Of a stretch of DNA of 21,463 nt, positions 15,208 through 21,463 are shown in pieces; the first letter of the stretch is position 1; every line of letters starts with the position of its first letter. The notes beneath the pieces are model-generated. The model was not told the origin of the DNA and did no database searches. It worked only from the letters and a program-made list of their open reading frames with translations. The stretch lies in assembly GCA_027056465.1 (NCBI GenBank), contig JALUKS010000175.1, forward strand, positions 1 to 21,463, read 5' to 3'. Made by a program: the position numbers and the translations under genes. This DNA comes from Sulfurimonas sp. GTDB lineage: Bacteria; Campylobacterota; Campylobacteria; Campylobacterales; Sulfurimonadaceae.

Positions 15208-16101
15208 TTATTCCTTTGGGAGCTTCTCTTTCATAAGCTCTATTAACTCCTCATCAAGCTCATCTACATTTGGTAAAGTGATATTTGCTTTGAGGTAAAG
15301 ATTGCCACGAGTTTTTGTTTTTCTATTCATAGCTCCCATCTCTTTAACACGAAAACGCTGACCATTTTTTGTATTTTTTGGAACTTTGAGTTTTATCTCT
15401 TTTTCTAGTGTTTCAATAGCTATCTTATCACCAAAAAGTGCAGCATAGAGTGGTACATCAAAAGTTTTTACAAGGTCATTGCCTTCGCGTTCATACTCAG
15501 GTGAGCTTGCAACTGTTATCTTTAAGAAAAGATCTCCAGTACGGCCGCCTTGTGTATGACCCTTACCTTTAACTCGCATCTTCTCACCACTGTTTACTCC
15601 AGCAGGGATTTTGATGTCAAATCTATCTCCATTTACTGCAACAGAGTGACTGCCACCTAAAACAGAAACAACAAAAGGAATAGTGACTTTTGTTTCCATA
15701 TCAAGATTTACCTCTTGTTGGAATCCTCCACCACCAAATCCACCGCCAAAAGGATTACCCCCGCCACCAAATGGATTGCCTCCTGCACCGCCACCATTTG
15801 CAAACATCTCACGAAGTATATCTTCCATACCTCCCGCACCTGCACCACCATGATTTCGTGAGAAGTCATGGAAGTTTTGCCCACCAAACATAGAGTCTCC
15901 ATGCATATCATACTGCTGTTTTTTCTCTTTGTCGCTGAGTATCTCGTAAGCTGCATTTATCTCTTTGAACTTCTCTTCTGCTGAAGCTTCTTTGTTTACA
16001 TCTGGATGGTATTTACGTGCTAGTTTTCTATATGCTTTTTTAATCTCTGCTTCACTCGCACTCTCAGTTATTTCTAATGTTTCATATAATGATTTTGCCA
16101 T
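15208..16101 (-). CDS. cbpA: DnaJ-family co-chaperone without zinc finger (CbpA type)
   Basis: CbpA-type J proteins deliver clients to DnaK and stimulate its ATPase. The 297-aa product has a J domain (residues 1-70) with the HPD triplet in ARKYHPDVNKEAS, then a Gly/Phe-rich linker (about 75-125) built of imperfect NPFGGG units, and two beta-sandwich client-binding domains, with VTIPFVVSVLGGS, FDIKIPAGVNSGEKMRVKGK and TGDLFLKI. No CxxCxGxG repeats are present, so it lacks the zinc finger of true DnaJ. The ATG has AAGGAG 6 bases upstream. A sigma-70 promoter with a HAIR-like operator lies ahead, and hspR follows immediately; this is the cbpA-hspR arrangement known in Helicobacter. Confidence 0.94.
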   Translation of the reverse strand: MAKSLYETLEITESASEAEIKKAYRKLARKYHPDVNKEASAEEKFKEINAAYEILSDKEKKQQYDMHGDSMFGGQNFHDFSRNHGGAGAGGMEDILREMFANGGGAGGNPFGGGGNPFGGGFGGGGFQQEVNLDMETKVTIPFVVSVLGGSHSVAVNGDRFDIKIPAGVNSGEKMRVKGKGHTQGGRTGDLFLKITVASSPEYEREGNDLVKTFDVPLYAALFGDKIAIETLEKEIKLKVPKNTKNGQRFRVKEMGAMNRKTKTRGNLYLKANITLPNVDELDEELIELMKEKLPKE

Positions 16102-16142
16102 TATTGACTCCTTATTTAGTACATATTTATTAATTTAGTAGA

Positions 16143-16172
16143 ATTATATCACAAGAGTTGAGCCTATGTCAA
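16143..16172 (-). promoter_or_regulatory. Sigma-70 promoter of cbpA-hspR
   Basis: On the minus strand a perfect -35 TTGACA (16167-16172) and a perfect -10 TATAAT (16143-16148) are 18 bases apart. This is by far the best sigma-70 promoter in the window. It lies 42 bases upstream of the cbpA start. Strong promoters of this kind fit control by a repressor. Confidence 0.82.
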
Positions 16173-16178
16173 TCAACT
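16156..16178 (-). promoter_or_regulatory. HAIR-like inverted repeat, probable HspR operator
   Basis: AGTTGA (16156-16161) and TCAACT (16173-16178) form a perfect inverted repeat with 11 bases between. The HAIR site bound by HspR is CTTGAGT, 7 bases, ACTCAAG, which likewise has TTGA and TCAA 11 bases apart. Here the outer C/G and the inner GT/AC differ, so it is a variant. It covers the -35 box, where bound HspR would block RNA polymerase. Confidence 0.7.
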
Positions 16179-16198
16179 TGGATAGTAATACTTTAAGG

Positions 16199-16223
16199 AT
16201 ATTGGAATATACTTTGGAGTATA
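16199..16223. repeat. Two overlapping small palindromes ahead of the NIT-PAS-HD-GYP gene
   Basis: ATATT-GG-AATAT (16199-16210) overlaps TATACT-TTGG-AGTATA (16208-16223). The second palindrome ends in the candidate -10 box TATAAT (16220-16225), which lies 27 bases before the gene start. The position suits a regulator site, but short AT-rich palindromes are frequent by chance. Confidence 0.35.
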
Positions 16224-16252
16224 ATTTATTATAAATAATATAAGATAAGTAA

Positions 16253-18190
16253 ATGAATATAAAAAAGATAGTTTTAATAATTTTCACAATAGCACTTTTT
16301 TTAATGTTGGCATTATATGGTGCATTAACAGATCTATTGAACGATACAAGTAAAATTAAAAATATTGAAGAAGTTCAGGCTAAACTCTCTCAATTAGCTC
16401 ACCTTGATAAGATTATTATGCAACTTCAAAAAGAGCGTGGACTTTCAGCTATTTTTTACAACAATAAATCTAAAAAGTATAGAGCTTCACTTGATATACA
16501 AAGAAAGAAGACAGATTTAGTTATAAAAAAAGCTTCAAAATATCTTAATACTATTACTATAGAATCCAAACGCCAAATTGCTATCCAAACGATTAATAAT
16601 CATAAACAATCAAGATTTGTAGCATTTATGAACTACACTGCTATTATTGAAAATCTTCTCAATCAATCTGAACTGCTTATCCTTAAAACGAAAAACTCCG
16701 ATATAAAAAACTCTCTTTTTTATTATGAGCATTTAAATATTATGCAAGAGGCTACAGGTGAACTCAGAGGTCTTGTTGGGGGTATACTTGTATCCAAGAA
16801 AATTTCTAGACAGGAATATGAAGAAATTATCATCTTAAATCGTCTATTTGAAGAAAATTACAATATAGTCCAAGGCAAAATTCAACTAAAACTTCTTTTA
16901 ACAAACAAGGATATTCAAGAAACTTTTCACATTGTAAATAAAATTGTAAATATAAATACTCTTAAAGGTTCCATTTTAACAGATGTCGAGATAAAACCTT
17001 TAAAATGGTTTAAAATCGCTTCACATAGTGTAAATCTAATAAGAGAAAGTACAATTAAAGAGATTGCTCATATCGAACATATAATTGAAATTTCAAAACA
17101 AATAGCACAAGATAGAAGGATGAGACATCTTTTACTGTGGTGTATTGGTTCGCTGTTTTTATTTGTAGCTATCTTTATCTCATTTTTACTTTCCAAAAAA
17201 CTTTTAGAAGAACAAAGACTTTTAAAAAACTATAAAAATGTGATTGACAATAGTCCAAACTCTATTGTCTCAAAAACAGATAAGAAAGGTCGTATTACTT
17301 ATGTAAATGATAACTTTTGCAGAATTTCAAAATACAGTGTATCTGAGTTACTTGGAAAATCGCATAATATTGTAAGACATCCAGATGTAGATAGTGCAGT
17401 CTTTAAGGATTTTTGGAAGACTATTAAATCTGGGAAAGTATGGTCAGGTATTGTTAAAAATAAAGCAAAAGATGGTACCCCATACTGGGTGGATGCTTCT
17501 ATATCTCCTATTTTTGATGGTAAAGGTAAATTAGTAGAATATATAGCGATGCGGCATGATATAACAGATATGGTGCTACAAAAAGAGAAAATAGAACGCA
17601 CACAAAAAGAACTTATTTATCGTATGGGTGAGGCAGTTGAAGCACGCTCTAAAGAGAGTGGAAACCATATTAAAAGAGTTTCTCATTACTCAAAAATACT
17701 TGCTCTTTTAGCTGGGCTCGATGAAGAAGAGGCAGAGTCACTTTTTATCGCATCTTCCATGCATGATATAGGTAAAATCGCAATTCCTGATGTGATTTTA
17801 CTAAAACCAGGTAAGTTAGACAGTGAAGAGTATAAAATAATGCAAACTCATTCTGAAATAGGTTATGCACTACTCTCTGGTTCAGATTTACCACTTTTGA
17901 AGATAGCATCTATTGTAGCTTACGAACATCATGAACATTTTAATGGAAGTGGATTCCCGCAGGGACTAAAAGGCAATGAAATTTCTATATATTCAAGAAT
18001 TGTATCTATAGTTGATGTTTTTGATGCTCTTGTATCTGACAGGATTTATAAAAAAGCATGGGAACTAGAAAAAGTTTTAGAGTTCTTTAAAGAACACTCT
18101 TCAACACAGTTTGATCCAATTCTTGTGAAGTTGTTTATAGAAAATATTGATAAATTTATGAGGATTAAAGAGCAGTTTGAAGATATTTAA
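16253..18190 (+). CDS. Membrane NIT-PAS-HD-GYP sensor, probable c-di-GMP phosphodiesterase
   Basis: This 645-aa inner-membrane protein senses outside the cytoplasm and probably hydrolyses c-di-GMP inside it. Residues 5-27 form a membrane helix. The NIT domain follows, marked by MQLQKERGLSAIFYNNKSKK near residue 60. The second membrane helix is at about 292-314. The Aer-type PAS domain, about 328-445, has GKSHNIVRHPDVDSAVF, W.TIKSGKVW and KDGTPYWVDASISP. HD-GYP fills the rest, with H504-D505 in MHDIGKIAIPD, HHEHF, and NGSGFP, where GYP is GFP (567-569). The metal-binding His and Asp residues are present, so activity is expected. The sensory half closely parallels the broken hybrid kinase. The ATG has only a weak ribosome binding site. 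The gene stands alone, divergent from cbpA. Confidence 0.92.
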   Translation: MNIKKIVLIIFTIALFLMLALYGALTDLLNDTSKIKNIEEVQAKLSQLAHLDKIIMQLQKERGLSAIFYNNKSKKYRASLDIQRKKTDLVIKKASKYLNTITIESKRQIAIQTINNHKQSRFVAFMNYTAIIENLLNQSELLILKTKNSDIKNSLFYYEHLNIMQEATGELRGLVGGILVSKKISRQEYEEIIILNRLFEENYNIVQGKIQLKLLLTNKDIQETFHIVNKIVNINTLKGSILTDVEIKPLKWFKIASHSVNLIRESTIKEIAHIEHIIEISKQIAQDRRMRHLLLWCIGSLFLFVAIFISFLLSKKLLEEQRLLKNYKNVIDNSPNSIVSKTDKKGRITYVNDNFCRISKYSVSELLGKSHNIVRHPDVDSAVFKDFWKTIKSGKVWSGIVKNKAKDGTPYWVDASISPIFDGKGKLVEYIAMRHDITDMVLQKEKIERTQKELIYRMGEAVEARSKESGNHIKRVSHYSKILALLAGLDEEEAESLFIASSMHDIGKIAIPDVILLKPGKLDSEEYKIMQTHSEIGYALLSGSDLPLLKIASIVAYEHHEHFNGSGFPQGLKGNEISIYSRIVSIVDVFDALVSDRIYKKAWELEKVLEFFKEHSSTQFDPILVKLFIENIDKFMRIKEQFEDI

Positions 18191-18206
18191 AAAAGTTGAA
18201 GAAGTA

Positions 18207-18230
18207 TAACACCAATTTTAATTGGTGTTA
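18207..18230. terminator. Perfect hairpin between convergent genes
   Basis: TAACACCAATT and AATTGGTGTTA form an 11-bp perfect stem with a TT centre, in the 53-base gap between the HD-GYP and purH stop codons. Its place between two convergent genes fits a bidirectional terminator. No run of T follows on either strand, so it is not a classical intrinsic terminator; it may instead protect the 3' ends or be a binding site. Confidence 0.5.
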
Positions 18231-18243
18231 CGATAAGTGTAGG

Positions 18244-19782
18244 CTAGTGAAGGAAGTGACGCACTTCTGAAAAGTAGAGACTCATACCAAACTCATTGGC
18301 AGCTTCGATAATCTCTTCATCACGAATAGATCCACCAGGCTCTATAACATTTTTAACCCCAGCACTCGCTGCTGCATCTATGCTATCACGGAATGGAAAG
18401 AATGCTTCACTCGCAAGTGCTGCACCAGTTACATCAAGACCCATCTCTTTTGCTTTTTTCAAAGCACATTGAGCAGCATCAACACGAGAAGTCATACCCA
18501 TACCAACAGCAACCATAGCAGAGTTTTTCACATACACAACACAGTTTGATTTTGTAAGAGAAGCTATTTTGTAAGCCATCTCCATATCTTTCATATCTTG
18601 TTGCTCTGCTGCAATCTTAGAGACAAGTTTTGCATTTTTCACTTCATCAGCACCAACGATGTCAGCATCTTGAAAGATAAATCCACCATTAATATGTTTG
18701 AAATCTTTTTTATCACTTCCGATGATAAGCTTATCAGCACCCATCTCAAAAAGTTTGATACGTTTTTTCTTAGCAAAAACTTCTTGTGCTTCTGGTGTTA
18801 TACGACCAGCGATAATAACCTCTAAAAAGATTTCATTCATTTTCTCAGCCAACTCTTTTGTCACTGTTCCATTAACAGCTACAACACCACCAAACGCAGA
18901 TACTGGGTCACATTTAAGTGCTTCTACATAAGACTCAAGAAGTGTCTCTTTAACAGCAACACCACAAGGGTTTCCATGCTTTGATATACATACAGCGTTT
19001 TCATCACCAAATGCTGCTGCAATTTTGACTGCACCATTAAGGTCATTTAAGTTGTTAAAACTTGCTTCACCTTTAAGTGTTTTGAAGTTGTTAGTGAAGT
19101 GCTTATCGAACTCATATAAAGCACCTTTTTGATGAGGGTTCTCTCCATAACGAGTATCCATAACCTTGTTTCCAACGATAAACTGCTTCTCACCAGAGCC
19201 TTCGTTAAAACGCTCATTCATATAGTTTGCTATCATAGAGTCATAAGCTGCTGTATGCTCAAAAGCTTTTATCATATAGCCACGGCGAAAATCTTTAGTG
19301 TTCTTTTCGTTCTCAATAGCATCAATTACTTCATCATAATCAGCTACATCAGTAACGATGATAACAGCATCGAAATTTTTCGCAGCAGAGCGAACCATAG
19401 CAGGTCCACCGATGTCAATATTTTCGATAATATCATCAAAATCATCAGTTCTTTCAATAGTCTCTTTAAATGGGTAGAGATTTACACAGACTAAGTCGAT
19501 AGCCTCAACACCAAGCTCTTTTGCTTGATCTAAGTGAGACTGCTTGTCACGACGATGTAAAATCCCACCATGAACATAAGGGTTTAGCGTTTTTACACGC
19601 CCCTCAAAACACTCAGGGAATTTTGTAACTTCATCAATCTCAATAGCTGCAATCCCAGCCTCTACTAACTTCTTGTAAGTTCCACCAGTTGAGATAATCT
19701 CATAACCATTTTTTACTAAAGAAGTACAAAACTCAACTACACCTGCTTTATCGCTAACGCTTACTAATGCTCTTTTTGCCAA
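18244..19782 (-). CDS. purH: Bifunctional AICAR formyltransferase / IMP cyclohydrolase (PurH)
   Basis: PurH catalyses the last two steps of IMP synthesis: formylation of AICAR with 10-formyl-tetrahydrofolate, then ring closure. The 512-aa protein has the N-terminal cyclohydrolase domain (MGS-like fold) with LVSVSDKAGVVEFC, ISTGGTYKKL and PECFEGRVKTLNPYVHGGIL, and the formyltransferase domain with RYGENPHQKGALYEF, the catalytic ISKHGNPCGVAV, and SDAFFPF-like SEAFFPFRDSIDAA near the end. Length is standard. The start is TTG (19780-19782): AAAGGA lies 8 bases upstream and no in-frame ATG precedes it; MAKRALVSVS is the usual family N terminus. It is 87 bases downstream of the mannose enzyme gene. 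Confidence 0.97.
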   Translation of the reverse strand: MAKRALVSVSDKAGVVEFCTSLVKNGYEIISTGGTYKKLVEAGIAAIEIDEVTKFPECFEGRVKTLNPYVHGGILHRRDKQSHLDQAKELGVEAIDLVCVNLYPFKETIERTDDFDDIIENIDIGGPAMVRSAAKNFDAVIIVTDVADYDEVIDAIENEKNTKDFRRGYMIKAFEHTAAYDSMIANYMNERFNEGSGEKQFIVGNKVMDTRYGENPHQKGALYEFDKHFTNNFKTLKGEASFNNLNDLNGAVKIAAAFGDENAVCISKHGNPCGVAVKETLLESYVEALKCDPVSAFGGVVAVNGTVTKELAEKMNEIFLEVIIAGRITPEAQEVFAKKKRIKLFEMGADKLIIGSDKKDFKHINGGFIFQDADIVGADEVKNAKLVSKIAAEQQDMKDMEMAYKIASLTKSNCVVYVKNSAMVAVGMGMTSRVDAAQCALKKAKEMGLDVTGAALASEAFFPFRDSIDAAASAGVKNVIEPGGSIRDEEIIEAANEFGMSLYFSEVRHFLH

Positions 19783-19869
19783 TGAAAATCCTTTTACTCA
19801 ATGTTTAATTAATGGAATTTTATCTAAATTTTCTTTAGAAAATCCCAATAATTTAGTTACTTATCTTAT

Positions 19870-21240
19870 CTATCTCTTAAAATCATCTTCAAGACGAACA
19901 ATATCATCTTCTCCAGTATACTCGCCAACTTGTGCTTCTATAAGTATAACGGGTATTTTACCATCATTTGCAAGTCTATGAATTTCACCCATCTTGATGT
20001 AAGTACTCTCATTTGGTCTTATGAGCATGGTCTTATCGCCTACCGTAACTGTTGCTGTTCCACTCACTACTATCCAGTGCTCATTTCTATGGTAGTGTTT
20101 TTGGAGACTTAGGCGTTTTCCTGGGTTTACTTCTATGCGTTTTATCTTATAGCCTGGAGTATCTTCTAAAACTGTATATCTACCCCATGGTCTGTAGCCT
20201 GTTAGGTGTATGTTATGCAACTCTGTAGTTTTCTTTATCTCTGCTACAACCTGCTTTACTTTTTGTGAGCTTCCTTTTTTACTGACAAGAAGAGCATCTC
20301 CCGTATCTACTATTATGAGGTCTTCTACATCTATGGTAGCTATGTATTTATCTATCCCTTGGATAAGATTGTTTTTAGAGTCTATAGATATATGTTTATT
20401 ATTGAGACTATTCCCATTTTCATCTTTTGGAAGCTCTTCATAAAGTGCATCAAAGCTACCTACATCAGACCACTCTATATCCGATGGAACAACTTTTACT
20501 TTTTGAGATTTCTCCATTACGGCATAATCTATAGAGTCTTCAGGTATCTCAAGCATATCATCATGCTTAACTCTTATCATCTCACTAGCAGCATCATTAA
20601 CATTATGAAGAGCATACTCACAAGCCTTATAAACCTCAGGAGAGTACTTTTTAAGCTCCTCTAAGAATATTCCAGCTTTAAAACAGAACATACCACTATT
20701 CCAGTAGTAATTTCCTGCTTTAAGATAAGAAGTTGCTGTCTCAAAATCAGGCTTTTCGTGAAATGCTTGAACATTCAGTCCTTCAGCCTCAATATATCCA
20801 AAGCCTGTCTCAGCAAAAGATGGTTTTATTCCAAAAGTTACAAGATTATTTTGATTGGCTAATTCTTTGGCTTGAAGGAGAACCTTTGCATACTCAGTTT
20901 CATCTTTTATGAGATGATCAGAGGGTGTCACTAAAACTATCTCTTCTTTATCTAAAGCCATACATGCAAGAGCAATAGCCGGAGCTGTATTTCTTCCTAC
21001 TGGTTCTAATAAGTATCTGTTATTCTCTTTAGTTAACTCTTCAAGCTGGTCAAGTGCTAAAAAGTACTGGTCTGTATTTGAAACTATAAATTGACTCTCA
21101 CAAACTTTACTGTTTCTTTCAACTGTTAATTGAAAAAGAGACTTCTCTTCAAATAGTTTTACGAATTGTTTTGGCATAAGAGTTCTACTTATAGGCCATA
21201 GTCTTGTTCCACTGCCACCGCAGAGTATTATATTTGTCAT
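19870..21240 (-). CDS. manC: Bifunctional mannose-1-phosphate guanylyltransferase / mannose-6-phosphate isomerase
   Basis: This type II enzyme isomerises fructose-6-P to mannose-6-P and makes GDP-mannose from mannose-1-P and GTP, supplying sugars for lipopolysaccharide, exopolysaccharide or capsule. The nucleotidyltransferase domain opens with ILCGGSGTRLWPISRTLMPK and has VTPSDHLIKD, FHEKPD and WNSGMF. The C-terminal cupin isomerase domain (about 340-456) shows RPWGRYTVLED, GYKIKRIEVNPGKRLSLQKH, YHRNEHWIVVSG and EIHRLAN, which include the metal-binding and catalytic residues. At 456 aa it is a few residues short of AlgA/CpsB-type enzymes (about 470-480). The ATG has AAAGG 6 bases upstream. 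No other polysaccharide genes are seen in the window. Confidence 0.94.
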   Translation of the reverse strand: MTNIILCGGSGTRLWPISRTLMPKQFVKLFEEKSLFQLTVERNSKVCESQFIVSNTDQYFLALDQLEELTKENNRYLLEPVGRNTAPAIALACMALDKEEIVLVTPSDHLIKDETEYAKVLLQAKELANQNNLVTFGIKPSFAETGFGYIEAEGLNVQAFHEKPDFETATSYLKAGNYYWNSGMFCFKAGIFLEELKKYSPEVYKACEYALHNVNDAASEMIRVKHDDMLEIPEDSIDYAVMEKSQKVKVVPSDIEWSDVGSFDALYEELPKDENGNSLNNKHISIDSKNNLIQGIDKYIATIDVEDLIIVDTGDALLVSKKGSSQKVKQVVAEIKKTTELHNIHLTGYRPWGRYTVLEDTPGYKIKRIEVNPGKRLSLQKHYHRNEHWIVVSGTATVTVGDKTMLIRPNESTYIKMGEIHRLANDGKIPVILIEAQVGEYTGEDDIVRLEDDFKR

Positions 21241-21264
21241 AGTTTACCTTTTATAGATAAAGAT

Positions 21265-21270
21265 ATTATA
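21265..21270 (-). promoter_or_regulatory. Candidate -10 box for manC
   Basis: TATAAT on the minus strand within CGATATAATATC, 25 bases upstream of the manC start. No -35 consensus is apparent. The 106-base gap is divergent; towards the plus strand a TGCTAGAAT sequence (21320-21328) could be an extended -10 for the phosphofructokinase gene, with less support. Confidence 0.42.
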
Positions 21271-21346
21271 TCGAAAAATCACTACTCTATGAGCTGTTTA
21301 TGAAGTTTTCAGGTATTAATGCTAGAATTCTTATAAAAGGATTTTC

Positions 21347-21463
21347 ATGAATAACATTGCAATATTATGTTCAGGTGGTGATGTGTCTGGTATGAATCCA
21401 GCTTTAAAAAGATTTGTAGAGTATGCTAAAGAGAAAGAGCTAGAGCCATATTTTGTTTATGAT
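21347..21463 (+). CDS. pfkA: 6-phosphofructokinase, N-terminal 39 codons, cut by the window edge
   Basis: The fragment begins with a strand and glycine-rich ATP-binding loop, IAILCSGGDVSGMNPALKRF, which corresponds to the SGGDxPGMN loop at the start of PfkA-type phosphofructokinases. These phosphorylate fructose-6-phosphate in glycolysis; pyrophosphate-dependent members share the same loop, so the phosphate donor cannot be decided here. The ATG has AAAGG 6 bases upstream. The rest of the gene lies beyond the right edge, so completeness is unknown. Confidence 0.85.
   Translation, partial: MNNIAILCSGGDVSGMNPALKRFVEYAKEKELEPYFVYD

Noticed and set aside
15728..15800. Tandem DNA repeat in cbpA
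   Set aside because: The repeated units encode the Gly/Phe linker normal for J-domain co-chaperones, so this is protein composition and not a separate element.
15690..15956. Open frames on both strands across the Gly/Phe region of cbpA
   Set aside because: The repetitive GGNPF coding sequence keeps other frames open by composition. Only the cbpA frame makes a known protein.
19828..19843. ATTTTCT-TT-AGAAAAT inverted repeat between manC and purH as a terminator or operator
   Set aside because: It is nearly all A/T with one G-C pair per arm and no T-run; such repeats are expected by chance in this AT-rich gap.
1..21463. Mobile island, prophage, CRISPR or defence system
   Set aside because: No integrase, transposase, repeat array, tRNA junction or phage gene is visible, and the genes are housekeeping, flagellar and signalling types with uniform composition.

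Overview
The window looks like a compact, AT-rich bacterial chromosome segment from the Campylobacterota (the former Epsilonproteobacteria), probably Sulfurimonas or a close relative. This rests on gene content and order, not on a database search: a flgI-flgJ-flgM-flgN-flgK run with a FlgJ that lacks the muramidase domain, a zinc-finger-less DnaJ (CbpA type) followed by hspR, several NIT/Aer-type PAS sensors, and many TTG or GTG starts. No gene-free stretch exceeds about 150 bases. I saw no tRNA, rRNA, CRISPR array, insertion sequence or prophage.

Layout. 1-1650 (minus): an HDOD-domain gene followed by the 5' part of RNase R, which runs off the left edge. 1767-2622 (plus): an unrecognised 108-aa protein and a GreB-like transcript-cleavage factor. 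2659-7426 (minus): the flagellar genes flgI, flgJ, flgM, flgN and flgK, then an orphan OppC/DppC-type ABC permease. A sigma-54-like promoter lies just before flgI and a sigma-28-like promoter just before flgM. 7461-13467 (minus): one long co-directional run. It contains an unknown 155-aa protein, an ExoX-like exonuclease with a substituted catalytic Asp, a 126-aa protein resembling a degenerate receiver, rsmD, a REC-HD-GYP response regulator, and a NIT-PAS hybrid histidine kinase broken by a frameshift and an internal TGA. 13554-14816 (plus): murA. 14824-16101 (minus): cbpA-hspR, with a good sigma-70 promoter overlapped by a HAIR-like inverted repeat. 16253-18190 (plus): a NIT-PAS-HD-GYP membrane protein. 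18244-21240 (minus): purH and a bifunctional GDP-mannose/mannose-6-phosphate enzyme. 21347-end (plus): the start of a 6-phosphofructokinase gene.

How the parts work together. The flagellar block builds the P ring (FlgI, with FlgJ as rod-binding protein) and the hook-filament junction (FlgK with its chaperone FlgN). FlgM is the checkpoint that holds sigma-28 until the hook is finished. The promoters seen fit the usual hierarchy: sigma-54 for middle genes, sigma-28 feeding back on flgM. The signalling block pairs a membrane kinase with a REC-HD-GYP output, and a second protein carries the same NIT-PAS input fused directly to HD-GYP. Both routes would end in c-di-GMP breakdown, next to motility genes. 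In this genome copy the kinase route appears broken.

The points most worth a second look are the two lesions in the hybrid kinase, the hairpin that could hide the flgI ribosome binding site only in read-through transcripts, the Asp-to-Asn change in the exonuclease, and the orphan permease with a degenerate ATPase-coupling loop. I did not find a clearly new multi-gene system.
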